From positions 496,001-560,000 of the forward strand of contig JADANN010000450.1 of assembly GCA_018806985.1 (NCBI GenBank): a DNA stretch of 64,000 bases. Reading direction: 5' to 3'. Positions 33,137-45,037 of this stretch are shown here, piece after piece. The notes below the pieces were generated by a model. The model was not told where the DNA came from and made no database searches. It worked only from the letters and a program-made list of their open reading frames with translations. Positions within the stretch are counted from its first letter, which is position 1. Each line of letters opens with the position of its first letter. The stretch is from Angiostrongylus vasorum (lineage: Eukaryota > Nematoda > Chromadorea > Rhabditida > Metastrongylidae). The position numbers and the translations under genes were made by a program.

Positions 33137-33420
33137 CAGGATCGACTTTCTATTAACCTTGGCAATGGATTATGAATTCGCCGTTTTCTCTCTCAGCAAT
33201 CGCGAGATTGTTAAGCACCACACGTTTACTTCCTTACAATAACACACAACACAACCGTAGCTGACGTTCCGGCAGAATCGCCTTCTTGAGAGCCTGGAAG
33301 GGTACGCTAATACGCAACTTACTAGGTCAAATGCTTCAGCAGCACAAACAGAAAGATGAAAATCTGCACGACAATCACAAGATCTACTACTTTTCGAAAA
33401 AACCCACCGCTTTTTTTCAC
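33137..33420 (-). repeat. Penelope-like terminal repeat, family B, with decayed ribozyme (copy i)
   Basis: Shares GATCGACTTTCTATTAACCT, CAATCGCGAGATTGTTAAGC and TTTACTTCC with 21390 and 61222. The ribozyme core at 33258-33293 is broken on the minus strand (CTCAAGA for CTGANGA, GGAAC for GAAAC). The block after it (AGCCTGGAAGG, CTTACTAGGTCAAATGCTTC) is shared with 61385-61440. Confidence 0.65.
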
Positions 33421-33666
33421 CTTCAATAGTTCCCTACAAAGACTGCGTCCAGTGCTATCCTGGTGACATATTTTGCAGCACATCTACAGTCGTAATGCCC
33501 TGCGTTGTAAGTAAGATCCTCCACATCACTCCTATGTTTTCAACTCAATCGTAGCGCTTCTTCCAAAGAAATTGGAATCAACGACGTGAGAATACCCCTG
33601 TTTCCAGTGTGACGAAAGCCAGACTATATTTCAAAGTTGTTCGCTAGGGCGTTCCACACATGTTCA

Positions 33667-34580
33667 CTACAGATCTTTCATGTGTTCATCAAACACGTCT
33701 GAGGTACTAGGCCGAACAAGAGCATGACGGATGAACTCTATTTCGTTGTCCATTCTCGCAAACATTTCTCCGGTTGTAGCCTTCAAAAAACCTGCAGTTT
33801 TGATGGGTTCGGTAAGACCATGACTGTGAACGTCACACCATGCTCTTCGTATTTCTCCACTCTTCAATCGTAAACTTTCAACATTATAGCATGTCACTCG
33901 TAATTTTCACTAATTGCTAAGACAAAAGAAAATCTGTGCATTAGTAATCGATATGGCGATGACGTCCTTCATCCAACAAATCTTAACACCATAAATACAT
34001 ACTAAGCCAGTCATGCAGGGTTCACTACAAATAACAACTAACAATTCTGTATGTGTAACTGTCTCCATTGCACAACTTAAATATATTAAATCCATATTTG
34101 TGGCTCTTATTGGGATTGTGCTGATTGAGGCCAATTCTATTTCTAAAGAGCGCTAGAGATTTTTCGAGTCATAACATGGGCTGGAAATAGGGTGGAAAGT
34201 AGGAGAACCGGAGCACTACCAATCACTTAATTGTGGCAGTCTAACAGTTCTCATCTTATAGTAAGACTGATAAAATTCCCATTTCGACAACACTTGAGGC
34301 TTTCAATGACACATTCCGCATTTTCGTGTCGACAATTGTTCACATCAATTTGACACTCAATGAAGATCTAGTGGCTTTGACCCCCTACACTGTTATTACA
34401 ACAACCGCTTGTTCCATCATAATAATCAACAAAACTATTGCTGTAATTTTCTTCTAATCCACTTTCTTCAGGGTATTCATCGCAGAGCGTAGGAACTTTC
34501 GACTCACTGCGTATCTCTAGCTTCATCATTGCCACCTTCGACGAAGAGGCGAACGACGTTCGACTGACAGCTACTGGCAT
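33667..34580 (-). CDS. Unknown protein, three exons, about 187 aa, one apparent frameshift
   Basis: Proposed minus-strand exons: 34580-34406 (ATG), 34142-34003 and 33916-33667 (TAG). TTTTACAG ends 9 nt before the ATG, as for a trans-splice acceptor. Introns are GT-AG; intron 2 has a strong GTATGT donor and a TTTTCTTTTGTCTTAG acceptor. Exon 1 ends in phase 1 at a weak donor (GTTGTT). Exon 3 is 250 nt, one more than fits, and the shift must fall between 33916 and about 33885; read in the matching frame it continues YNVESLRLKSGEIRRAW, then HGLTEPIKTAGFLKATTGEM and ends DVFDEHMKDL. Exon 2 has IELASISTIPIRATN and LLVVICSEPCMTGL. I do not recognise a family or domain. The extra base may be an assembly error or a real mutation making a pseudogene. 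Confidence 0.5.
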
Positions 34581-34599
34581 AACTCAAGACTGTAAAATC

Positions 34600-36035
34600 G
34601 AATCCGACAAAATTAATCAGAAAACGATGACTTCTGGATAAAAACGTATAGTGGATACTAATAGCACATATACACCCTTCAAGGGACAGAATGAATCTGT
34701 CAAATTTTCAACTCGTATTTACTAGTTACCGAAAGCCGAAATCGCCCATGGCGAGAGCCAGACACTGTTCAATTCTTGACCAGTAACTGATTGTTATTCA
34801 CTTGCAGTCACAATGGTGAACCATGATCTTGTAACAAGTAGGCAGATATAAGAAATACCGAAACAGACTGAACGTAGCATCAAGGTAAGTTGCAAAAATG
34901 TTTCCAAAGTGTGGATAGCAATGTGGCAGCATGGGAGAAGTGCTATAATATATATTAAATCATAGCATACACATCCCTAGGGTGGTCATTAGAGGACAAG
35001 CTCTCTTCTATAATTTCTCATATCCTCAACTCCCTAAGTGCTTTGTTATCGGAAATGATCGCCTATTGTCGGAAACACGAAATTTCTAAGTATATCTGCT
35101 ATGTTCGAATGGCGATAAGTTTCCGAAGCCCGTAACCGACATGAATATAGGCGCCGTCCCATGGGCAGCCACTTAACTGCGGGCTGGGCATAATGCGTTA
35201 AACTAAAAAACATGTTGAAGAACGCGTGATTCCTCATGGACACGAGTAAATAAAGCATCAATATCATGTGGCAGAGCGATATCTTCATTACCAAACTTTA
35301 TTTAAATTCAACATTGATGATCATGCCTTTGTTCGTTGACAAGTTTACACGAGATTATTAGAAAAACTTTTGCCGCAGTAACGCCTGACGCCACTTTATT
35401 CACGCAGTGCCCAAATCCACTCGATTCGACTCGATGCGACTACTACGAATACCCGGCACGCATGAAAACACTGCTGTGGTTACTGGAAGCGAATTATTGC
35501 AGCTCTAAAGGAAACTATGCGCTGAAACGTTAGCCACAATAAAAAATTGTAACAATCTTATGCAAGTTTCTCACATAACGGACGGTGCTCATCCTTTAGA
35601 ACTACACGCTGCGCAAATAGTGGCCGATATGAGCTATATAGGGGGTAACCTTTTCTTTGATGACTTATTTTGGCATATGAAACCTTTTTTTCCACACTTA
35701 GCGGCGGGCATCGGATGGGAAAAGCTTTATTCTGCATTTAGAAATATGTAAACGACTGTTTCCCAAGTGAGTTCATGGACTGGTAATTTGACCTTCAACC
35801 GATAGTTATTTCAATGCTAGTAGCTATAGTGAATCACGGTTTTTGTATGTAATACAGTCGTGTGAGAAATACTGAAGTAAACACAGTATACGTTGTGAAA
35901 CAGCTCCAAATAATGGCAGCAGCGTGTTTGTATGATGGACCGTAATGCCATATAGTAAACAATAGTACACATACCACTCATATAGATACAACCATAGAAC
36001 AAAGTGTCACCTATATCAATTGTCGTCTCTTCATT
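34600..36035. other. Intergenic stretch with weak coding-like frames
   Basis: Upstream of the unknown minus gene. Minus frames at 35046-35294 and 35210-35290 and plus frames at 35336-35533 and 35560-35751 look partly protein-like, but none has a start and splice pattern that holds. GAAACGTTAGCC at 35526-35537 matches the 3' half of a family A ribozyme motif; the 5' half is missing. Confidence 0.3.
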
Positions 36036-36039
36036 TTCA

Positions 36040-38780
36040 TTTTCTCCGTTTCATCGTCGCGCGATTCGGGAGGGCCTCAGTAAATCTTTTACTTCGTGTG
36101 GCGTGCAAGTGTAGCCCAGTGGATTCTGCTTGCTCTGGGGTCTCGTTAAGCATCATATCTTTCTTCTAGGGTTTTCGTGAAGAACTCCGACCATGGGGTC
36201 GGTGGTATTCTGGCAGCACGTTTGACATCCCAAGAAATCCAGTGACTGATGGTTCTTGCCCAACGGTTTTGGTTTATGCGCACTATGTGTACACCTCATC
36301 TTATCTGTGACAATTTGGAGTACAGAACGGCGTCTCTTTTATTGTTGATCGGTGAAGCAGATCGGAGCTTGGAATCTCTCCCATAACTTTCGTTATCCGG
36401 GACTTTCTTAGCATCGTCTTTTCGCAGCGCGTTCCATAACGCTGAGTGATTTTTCATCCTAGCTACGTAGCGATCAGGCTTCTGACGCATGCCTTGAGGC
36501 AAGAACAATCGTGGTGTCGAAAAGGTGTGGGCATGTAGTCGATGATCTTTGTTTTCTTCACTAAATTTTAGATGCTTTAGAAAGCTCCCCAAACCCTTCA
36601 CTTCCTCCTGCACAACCCTGGAACTAAATCGTTCTTCATTTTAATTTCCCGAGCTAAATGGACGTAACCGGAACATACGGAGATATTCGTTCCGTTAGGC
36701 GTGAATGGGACATGCGAAACCAATCTCCTCCTCTTGAAGATCGTTTTTATGAGATTTTCGTCGAAGACTAATCTTCTCACAGGCGTTATCAAAGTCAGCA
36801 AGCATTCGTTTTTCTTGGCTAATGTTTGGTGTTATAAGAATGATGTCATCAGCAAAGAAAAGATGGTGTAACCAACGATTTTCACTCCCACGTTGTCCCA
36901 CTCCAGTGCTCGGATGACGTTCTCGAGGGTGGCGGTGAATAATCTTGTAGAGATGATATCGCCATGTCTAACCATTCCTTTATGTCGATGTTACTTACAT
37001 TGTACAATGGTGACATGTTGGTGGTGAAATTTTAACGTACATTACGAAAAATCTTTACATACTGAGTAGGGACATCCTGGCTGTCCAGGGCTTCCGTGAC
37101 TACTTCTATCTCAACTGAGTCAAAAAACCCTCTTTAGATCGATGAAGGTTGAAAAAAAACGGCCTGTTGCACTCTCGTGAAATTTCAGTAAGCCTTGTTA
37201 TCGCGTGTATTTGGTCTATCATGCCAAATCCTTTTCAGAACTTTGTTTGCTGACGTGGCTGTCCTTATTTCAATGTTCTCTCAATTCTACTTACGATGAC
37301 TCGAGTGAAGAGTTTGTAGACGACAAACAGCAAAGAGATAGGCGACAGTTGCCTCTACTGTGTAGATCACTCTTCTTGAACAATAACACGGTCTTGTTGG
37401 TCTTCCACTGAGTGACCTTGCATTCAGGCAGGCAACGTGTGAAGAGCTGAGCCAGTGTGTTTACGAGGACTGGCGGAAGGTTCTTCACGTGTTTTGGTCT
37501 TATCCTGTCGGGACCCGGTGTTGTTCGATTTTTCACCAACGAAATAGCATGTCGGATTTCGGAAGGGGAGAACGAGTGGTACGACATATCCATCCTCCCT
37601 TATTTCATATGAGCGCAATAAGACGTGGCATTGAAGACATACCAGTGGTAATCGTGAACGATTCTTCATTGCCTTTCTGGAAGCAGTCGGTGTTCCGCCT
37701 GGGTGTCGAAGTTCAATCATCTTGGTTTTTAATTGGCGAAGTTTAAGCGGGTTTTGCAAATGCTTTTCCCAGACACTGCAGCTACGACAATAAGTGCTGC
37801 TCTTCTCACTTTAAGATCTTCTTTTATCGCTTGTCTTCACCGTTTTTCAAGTTCGGACGTGTGGTGGTGGTTGCATGTGGCTCGAGCGATTCAATATTGG
37901 AGTACCAGTTCGAGTGTTTCTGGAGGCAGACGTATTCGAGTTACTCTCGAGCTGTCAGCTTCTACAGCGCCAACGTGAAGACGTCGAATAAGCCAGTCGT
38001 GTTCCTCGTCATGTTATCAAGAACGGCATCTACCCAAAAATCCCACTAATGATTTGAATAGACCTTAGTTTATGGTGGTTTTGGGACCTCCTTTTTTTTT
38101 AAATTTAGCGGCTTTTTTCTCATTTCAGCGAGAAATGAAATCCTGCACAAAGGAGGCGATGGTCTGATCCCGGTGCAGAATTTTGGGACAACAGCGACAT
38201 CGGTAAGGCAAAACCATCGGTTTGCCATGATGTGGTCTATTGCGTTGTGGCAGTCTCAATTACTGGATTCTCGTGTCCAGCGCTTAGAGTAGGGCTGCTT
38301 GAATTGCGAGTTCCTACGAATAATCTTGGTCGTCATGATAAACTCAGACAGCTGCTGCCCACCCTGGTCGTTCCTTTCTAAATCTTGAATCCCAATGTAA
38401 CGTTTTTCATACATTCTTCTGAGTAAAATCTTAGCGTTGAAATGTCCTTGAAAAGTGTTTGTTCTCTGTAGTACTTTTCCAAGCCCATATGGAACGGCTT
38501 GACTTCGTCTTCATCTTAGCTTGATGTCGATGCATAGACGACAAAGATTGTCAAAGCCAGCATTGATTCACATTGATCCACATCTCTCCAGTCTCTCCCA
38601 GAACAGATGGCGAGCCTATTTGTTGAAAGCGACTCCTGGACGCCTCCCAGGTACTGCCCTGTACATGTAGACGTCCTCTTAAACACAGAATGTATGTGCC
38701 AAATCGGCGCAGCAGAAACAGGGAGTGTATGCTCTGGAACCACCTGCTTCCCAAGGAAGCAAAGGTCGCTTTTGATCTAC
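36040..38780 (-). pseudogene. Decayed RTE-type retrotransposon, copy B
   Basis: Minus strand, 5' near 38780, 3' near 36040. The endonuclease part shows IFVVYASTSS (38516-38545). The junction region has SEIRHAISLVKNRTTPGPDR and TLAQLFTRCLPECKVTQW (37291-37593), the usual start of the RTE reverse transcriptase. The catalytic FADD is at 36856-36845 within HHLFFADDIILITPNISQ. The C-terminal part lies at 36040-36300. Many frame breaks. It is close to copy D in sequence (the same KNRTTxGPxRIR and FADDI strings), so it is the same subfamily. Confidence 0.75.
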
Positions 38781-38959
38781 GACTAAGATTAAGATAGGGC
38801 AGAATACTTCCTACAACCCTTACATGTTTGTAACCCTCATGTCTTCTAGTTATCGGAAAACCATCGTTTTTTTTTGAAAACCAGCGCACCCGTAACGGTT
38901 GAAAATTAGGCGCCGTCCAAAGCGACAAAGCTGCTAGACGTTCCGCATTGCGAATGTGT

Positions 38960-39735
38960 TATCAACATACCAGAGCATATCAAATATCAGTTCTGTCATA
39001 AATTTCTGATTACGATAGCATTTCACTTGTATAGAATTGTACTTCAATCAAAAAGTTGCCTATCATGAAACTCCTTTGCCTAGTTGTTGAATAGTGTTCA
39101 GTTTTGCTCATGGCCTGCGTTGCGGTCGCTTACTTCCGAGAAACTTAATCGGATGTTCCAACTTCTCCCAAATCGCTTGCCCTTTTTCCTAATAGTACGA
39201 CCGATCCAACGCCGTTTTGTCTTAGATTGCTCGTCACTCTTTAACGATATGCAAAAAAAAGAAAATAAAGCCATAGGTAGCTCTGATCGCGAATGTTCTT
39301 TACTCATCAGTTCGAGACTTATCGCTCGTGTTTTCTAAACGATTCACGCAGATCGGTCTCCCCGTGGTGAAATACAGATGAAGTCTTCGCAGCGTAGCAT
39401 GGATTAAGAGGAACTTTTTTCATCAAGAAGGTTAACATAAAAAATCTGGACCAACTAAATGTACGTGACTTTATTTTTTTTATAAATCAGAGTCATCACA
39501 TATGCTCAGCTTCGTAAATAACATTTGGGAATACTCAGTTCGTCATGCGACTGTTCATCTTTCCGCACACTGTCTGTGTAGCATTTCTGCCAAATCGTGC
39601 ATTTTTGAAGATCTGTGAACAGCCAGTAGAAAATTAATCAAGTATATTACAGCTGCATCTTATTCTGTGAGTACCCATGACGGTTTTCTACAAAAATGCT
39701 GGTGCTTGACTAGCTATCAATTCCTCGTCTTTTGC
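38960..39735. other. Gene-free stretch
   Basis: Overlapping frames at 39084-39338 (plus) and 39098-39307 (minus) conflict and neither shows a family signature or splice context. Confidence 0.3.
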
Positions 39736-39739
39736 ATGT

Positions 39740-40080
39740 AGTATCTGTTCTCCGCTCCTGGCCAACCAAGCCTCATCCCTTCGGAGTCGGGAAATTGGTA
39801 CCGGACTTGTCTGGAAAAAAAAATCGCTCTCTGCGACCCATATGGAAACGCTCCAGCCCATCTATCTCAGGACTCCAGGAAGAACTGCTCGACCAGCATT
39901 CTACGACATTCAAAATGAAATGGAAATCCTCAAGCAGCAACCGAATCCACACGTAAAAGTTGGGAGATCTTCGTGGACAATAGATGCGAGGAAACGAATG
40001 GAATATGAGAAGTGCTGGGATCCGCACGGTAGACGCGAAGACGGGTCATATGAAACAAATATTTACTTTATTTAAATAAG
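39740..40080 (+). repeat. Repeat family D (plus), best copy
   Basis: The SINE family 1 body (CCAACCAAGCCTCATCCCTT, GAAATTGGTACCGGACTTGT) is followed by the D module: GAAACGCTCCAGCCCATCTA, GGACTCCAGGAAGAACTGCT, CATTCAAAATGAAATGGAAA, GATCTTCGTGGACAATAGAT, GTGCTGGGATCCGCACGG. It ends near GACGGGTCATATG. Confidence 0.6.
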
Positions 40081-40089
40081 TAAATAAAA

Positions 40090-41115
40090 TAAGTAAAACA
40101 AACATTTGTCCACCGTCATATGGTTGCTAGCTCACATAAGAATGCATGAATCTGCAACACTGCCAACAAGAAAAATACTGGTTGCAGCGCGATTGAATGG
40201 ATTGATATAAAAGTTCTCAAACGGGAATCTTCCATATAATACGGTAATAAGAAAGAAACATCCATTCCTGATCATTTAGTTCTAATCCCGATTGGGCCGA
40301 AATGCCCAGGCTGTCGATTTTATACTACGGCAAATGTGCTAACAAAGCAAATGGCTCCATGGTGTTTCTATCCATTTACTCATGTGAACCCGTTTCCACA
40401 TAATGCACAAGTCTTAAGACTTCCATTCGACACGTAGCTCAATTCCGTCATCCATGAAAGTCTGCAGATTTGCATACTCTACCCACTGCGCTTCTTAGCC
40501 TTTCATTGCAGTTTATTCTCCTATACGATGACACAATTTCGAAATCCCCTTCTTATTCACGCCTACAGCATATTTCTCTGATTGTATCATGGGAGATCTT
40601 CATACATACGACGGTCGTCGCTAGTAAATGGTAGCCAGACGTGGATTGATGTTATTCATGGATTTAGGTGTTAACTCAATATTCACGGGAACTGCAGTTT
40701 ATTTATGGGGCTTCATTTCGAGATAGAGAAAAGGATACACAATAGTAGTTCCTCAAAAAATACTTAACAATACTTCATTCCTACTGAAAAAAGACTAGAA
40801 GTCGTCTTGTCCTTGTCTAAAAGCACATTCCTCTGCGGTCGATATCCTTCCTCCACTTTTGCTGTTTTGTTTTCCAATGCAAACCTCTCTTCCTTTGGCG
40901 TATAAACTTGGCGAATAATGTCTTCACGCATTGGAAACATGATACTTTAGCAATCTAACAAAGAAACCTTTTCTAAACAGCAAAATTCAATTCAAACGAA
41001 AATTGCACTAGGCCGAAATGTCAGCATGTTCATTTCCACTGGAGGAAAAACTATGAACACAGTTCAAAATGATCTCTCTGTGCTTTCATGGCCTTCTCAA
41101 GTTTTATACGCAACA
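40090..41115. other. Gene-free stretch
   Basis: No exon chain. GGCCGAAATGTCAGC at 41011-41025 resembles the 3' half of a family B ribozyme motif without its first half. Confidence 0.3.
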
Positions 41116-41124
41116 ATCCTCCCA

Positions 41125-41495
41125 ACGGTTTACCGCCTCATCGTGGCTGGGAGGTATTCCTGGGTGTCGGACTGCGATGTACAGCGAGGGGGATTCTTCC
41201 CACTGGCACGGTCTCCCAAGCTAAGTAGCCCGGCGTTTCAATCAGGAAGATTAGCTAAGAGTAAACCAATACCAGGATCCACCACCGTGTTGGTATCAAA
41301 GTCGCATGGTCGTAAATCTCCCTCTGATCCGCAAGGGTTGCGACTGCCTGTCGTGGTGACGACCTGGGGCAGACTTTGGCCAGGCGGACCTCGGGATTCC
41401 AGGGAACCACAATGGTTTAGCCAGTAAATCTCCGAAAAATTGTGATTATGCTGGGGCCCGCACAACCAGGGAAGAGGGGTCGTTCACTTATCAAG
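41125..41495 (+). repeat. RTE 5' module, stand-alone copy
   Basis: From AACGGTTTACCGCCTCATCG to GGTCGTTCACTTATCAAGTA. Full length and very close to the copy at 11503. The 133-aa frame inside it is repeat sequence. Confidence 0.65.
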
Positions 41496-41499
41496 TAGG

Positions 41500-42115
41500 T
41501 ATACGTAACAACTGACACATCCCGTGATCATCGTTGTTCGGTTTCAATGCTGTAGTTACGCATATAGTTGAACCACTTTTCGTTCTCGAAGTACCTATAC
41601 TCGTTCAGTACCAACTTGAAATTCGTGATATTTGCAGCCTTGAAATAGTCGTGATACACTTTGACAGATGATCATTGTCCAACAGTGGCTTCGGTAATAA
41701 TCTTGTGGAGCTTCTACAATTTTGTAATAACGATCTACCTAAAACGCTACCTTGGTTCCAGTACAAAATACACTACCTCCAAAAAATACTGAAATGTAAC
41801 TTAAATGAAAAGAAATGTAACTAAAAAAACAGCTACAGCTTTTTCATACCCAGATATATCAAACCAAAAGCTGGTACAACACTGTACAACTGACCAGGTA
41901 TCACTTACGGAAAGTATCAGAACTAAGTACTTTGACACGTTAGTCCATCAGGGAAGTGGCGGCGGAATAAAACCAAACCAAAAACTAGAAATGGTTTTTA
42001 AACCTTTTTCCTTATTTTCCGGATGTTAGGACCTTCCAAATCAAATAGTCACTGGAAGAATTTGAATGGTCACCTGATCTACTTCGAGCGCAAGATTAAT
42101 CGTTATCTCCGTTTT
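41500..42115. other. Gene-free stretch
   Basis: The 74-aa plus frame at 41805-42029 has no supporting splice sites or family signature. Confidence 0.3.
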
Positions 42116-42121
42116 TCGGCG

Positions 42122-42390
42122 ATGCACGTGGCGCAGTAGTTAGAGGTGCACAACAGTGGTTCCACCCTGTATCCCAGACTCACAAAGCCTTCTATCCCTA
42201 CGGGGTCGGACAACTGGTAGCAGCTTTATCTGTGTGGATAGAGACACCAACTTGACAGGTAGGCCACCATTCGTCATTGTATTCGCCTGATATGAATTCA
42301 GCCACCTCTAGCGATGCTTGATAAATTCGAATGCACATTGTGCCTCTCTCAGCGAATGATCAACGTCGAGAGCTTTATCGTTCATTCTTC
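42122..42390 (+). repeat. SINE family 1 (plus)
   Basis: Head ACGTGGCGCAGTAGTTAGAG, body CACAAAGCCTTCTATCCCTA, ATTCAGCCACCTCTAGCGAT, tail GAGAGCTTTATCGTTCATTC. It stands tail to tail with the next copy. Confidence 0.65.
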
Positions 42391-42424
42391 GTCAACTTAT
42401 TGTGGACACTATTAAGACGGATAA

Positions 42425-42692
42425 ATGGTAAAGCTCCCGGCGTTAGTCATTTCCTGAGGGATGCACCATGCATTCGACTTCATTATGTATCGTTGGAGGT
42501 GATTGAATGCGTGCCTGGCCTACACAATAATTCGCACTGGCCTATCGATGTATCAAGTCAGTGCTGGCATCCTTTCAGACAAGTCTGGTAGCAATTTGCC
42601 GACCTCGGAAAGATGGAAGAGATGGTGGGCCTGAGGCATGGAATCAATTCCATGCGCATTGCAGGGCGCCCCTAAGCACTGCGCTACACAAG
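42425..42692 (-). repeat. SINE family 1 (minus), tail-to-tail partner
   Basis: The plus strand reads the reverse: AAAGCTCCCGGCGTTAGTCA, ATGCATTCGACTTCATTATG, GACAAGTCTGGTAGCAATTT, GGGCGCCCCTAAGCACTGCG. Together with the previous copy it makes an inverted repeat of about 265 bp arms with a spacer of about 40 bp. Confidence 0.65.
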
Positions 42693-42959
42693 CAGCACTA
42701 CTACATAAAACTCTGGAGGGTTTTAGACTACGAATAAAAGCCTTGTAATAATGACAACCTAGAAAATTATCGCTAAGAACCTTGCAACTAAATCATGTAG
42801 CTGATTCTTTTCCTAGTGACAACTAACAAATCACTACATAAGTTTGACATGATCTTTACCTAAAACATTTTTCCCTTCTCAAATATGCATATATCAGTAA
42901 TCCAGATCAACCAGTGTTTAAGGGATCCCACTATTGATTGTCTCGAATGTTCTTCAGCC

Positions 42960-43260
42960 ATTGTTCTAAGCAAAATCACAACTACAGCTAGCCATTGTGA
43001 CGAAATCAGTTCCTTTAGGCACGCATTTGCTTGTGGACCTTAAGTCCAAGTTAAGAAAATTAAGGGTGATTGCTGATGGCAGAGATCGATAGAACAAGCT
43101 GAGAGACAGGCGAAACGAAGGACCCGCATGATGTAGTGGTGAACGCGTTACTCCCCGGAAAGGACAATAGCGCGTTCGTTCCCCACCGCAGACACCTGCG
43201 GTCCGGAGTTTTGCAAATATCTCAGCACCGTTGAAGTTAAGTCCAAGTCTCTTAACACTT
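42960..43260 (+). repeat. SINE family 2, long form (plus)
   Basis: Starts in the upstream block (GCTAGCCATTGTGACGAAAT; GACAGGCGAAACGAAGGACC), then the tRNA-like head GATGTAGTGGTGAACGCGTT and B box region GTTCGTTCCCCACCGCAG, then TTTTGCAAATATCTCAGCAC. Confidence 0.6.
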
Positions 43261-43336
43261 TAGCAAATATGCTCAGCTTCATCACTCCGCATGCACTGGG
43301 TTCAACGCGTTCGGTCCGTAATTTTCCACATAAAGG

Positions 43337-43611
43337 ATAAAAGGATAAAGCTCTCAGCGCTGACCTATCCCTGAGGGATGCGCCATGCATCCGACTTCAC
43401 TCAGCATCACTTGAGGTGGTTGAATGCACATCTGGACTCTACAATGACTCGCGGTGGCCTACCGATGCATTCAGCCAGTACTGGTATCCTCCCAGACAAG
43501 TCCGGTACCAATTTACCGGCCCTGGAGGGACGGAAAGCTTGGTGGACCTGAGGCGCAGGGATCGATCCCATGTGTATTACAGGACGCCTCCGGCCACTGC
43601 TACACGCACAC
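43337..43611 (-). repeat. SINE family 1 (minus)
   Basis: Reverse reading: AAAGGATAAAGCTCTCAGCG, GATGCGCCATGCATCCGACT, GACAAGTCCGGTACCAATTT, GATCGATCCCATGTGTATTA (B box), GGACGCCTCCGGCCACTGCT (A box). One of the better preserved copies. Confidence 0.7.
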
Positions 43612-43849
43612 CATTTTCCACAAAGAAGAAACAATTTAATACATCTCTTATTATCAACTCTCTATGTAATACGATCAGGAAACTACCCCGGCAGTCATGG
43701 TGACAAAAGAACATAAATCAATAAATGCTCTCTACGTAATATAATGTGTAGAAGATAAATTCTCCTATACCAAGCAAAAAAATCTACTAAGTGAGCTATT
43801 GATTCAATACAAAATGAATCATAGATACGCGACTTCGTCACTTTGGAGA

Positions 43850-43981
43850 AATCAATTCGCGCCGTCTTTCCTGATTCAGGGAGGTCAGTCGCGACGCGGC
43901 AGCGGCGCGGATGGTTGTGTCACTTTCAGCGCCCAGTGGTCATAGCGAGATTGTTGGTAGATGTGTTTACTTCCCGTTAAG
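43850..43981 (+). promoter_or_regulatory. GC-rich 5' region and likely 5'-UTR exon of the clathrin light chain gene
   Basis: A GC-rich patch (43857-43910, GCGACGCGGCAGCGGCGCGG) stands out from the AT-rich background. An AAG|GTACTT donor at 43981/43982 could join to the TTTTTACAG acceptor at 44129, giving a 148-nt 5'-UTR intron. Alternatively this is an outron and the acceptor takes a spliced leader. Confidence 0.4.
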
Positions 43982-44130
43982 GTACTTACTGCCATTGGAA
44001 TGCGTTAAAGTTGTTAAGTGCATGTATTTTACCCTGTTATCGATGGAATAGTATTGATTGGCTCCTGAAATTCTTGCATGGCTTGTTGGCCGTATCACTA
44101 TTGTCGTTATTGCTGTGGGATTTTTACAGA

Positions 44131-44987
44131 ATGGCCGATCCAGTCGCTGATTTTCTTGCTCGTGAACAAGATATGCTTGCCGAAATCGATGGTGCTCCAA
44201 CACCTCCAGCAGGTATAGCCGCTGATGCGACACCACCTGTACCTACGGCAGGTAGTTGTGCATTGTGTTCACTCCATGTTTTCTCATTGTCTAAGATAGG
44301 ATTCAGACTTTATATATGTGAAACCCTACTATGAGAACGTTTGCCGTCAAACCTGATATGACCAGCAATTGCAGATGAGTTCGGTGCCATGGCAGTGGGT
44401 CCTCCGTTGATTGGTGGTGCCGATTCAGGCGTAGATCTTGTAGGGATGGATTATCAAGCAACCCCTTCAGGTAAGAATAATGGAGATTATTCGTAATGTA
44501 TTTTTGTTCGCGTGTTCTCGTAAAATGTCGTACCTGTTACTTCTGGTGAACTGTAATATCCAAGTGGTATCCGGTGGTATAAAATATTATGGTTCTCCAC
44601 TATAAAATATTGAATGAAGCGATCGTTATAGTGATAGTGGAAATCAAGTCATTCATTATTGTTGGGAATATGGAACCCAGGTCTTATCGTTGATTCGTGT
44701 TAAGAGTTTTCCCTCATGATTAAGTCGCTTTACCACTTGTTGGTATATGTCACATCGAAGGAAGACAAGAGCGGGGGGGTAAGCAAAGTAACATTGAATC
44801 AAAATAGTTAATAGAGAATACAATGAATCAAAATAGTTAATAGAGAATACAAGCTCTCATGTCGTGCGAGTAACTGTTCTACATCACTGTGATGAGCTCT
44901 GGGATGATTACTACATCACGTGGACTTGCTATCACTTGCAGACCGGCAGAGCGTTAATTACAAGGTTTACGTTTAGAAGGGACGGTT

Positions 44988-45037
<50 letters not shown>

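Noticed and set aside
35046..35751. Several coding-looking frames on both strands
   Set aside because: They conflict with each other and none joins to another exon in phase.
34800..35900. Possible duplication between 34805-34880 and 35815-35890
   Set aside because: Only loose similarity (GTGAATCACG and AGAAATAC phrases); too weak to call.
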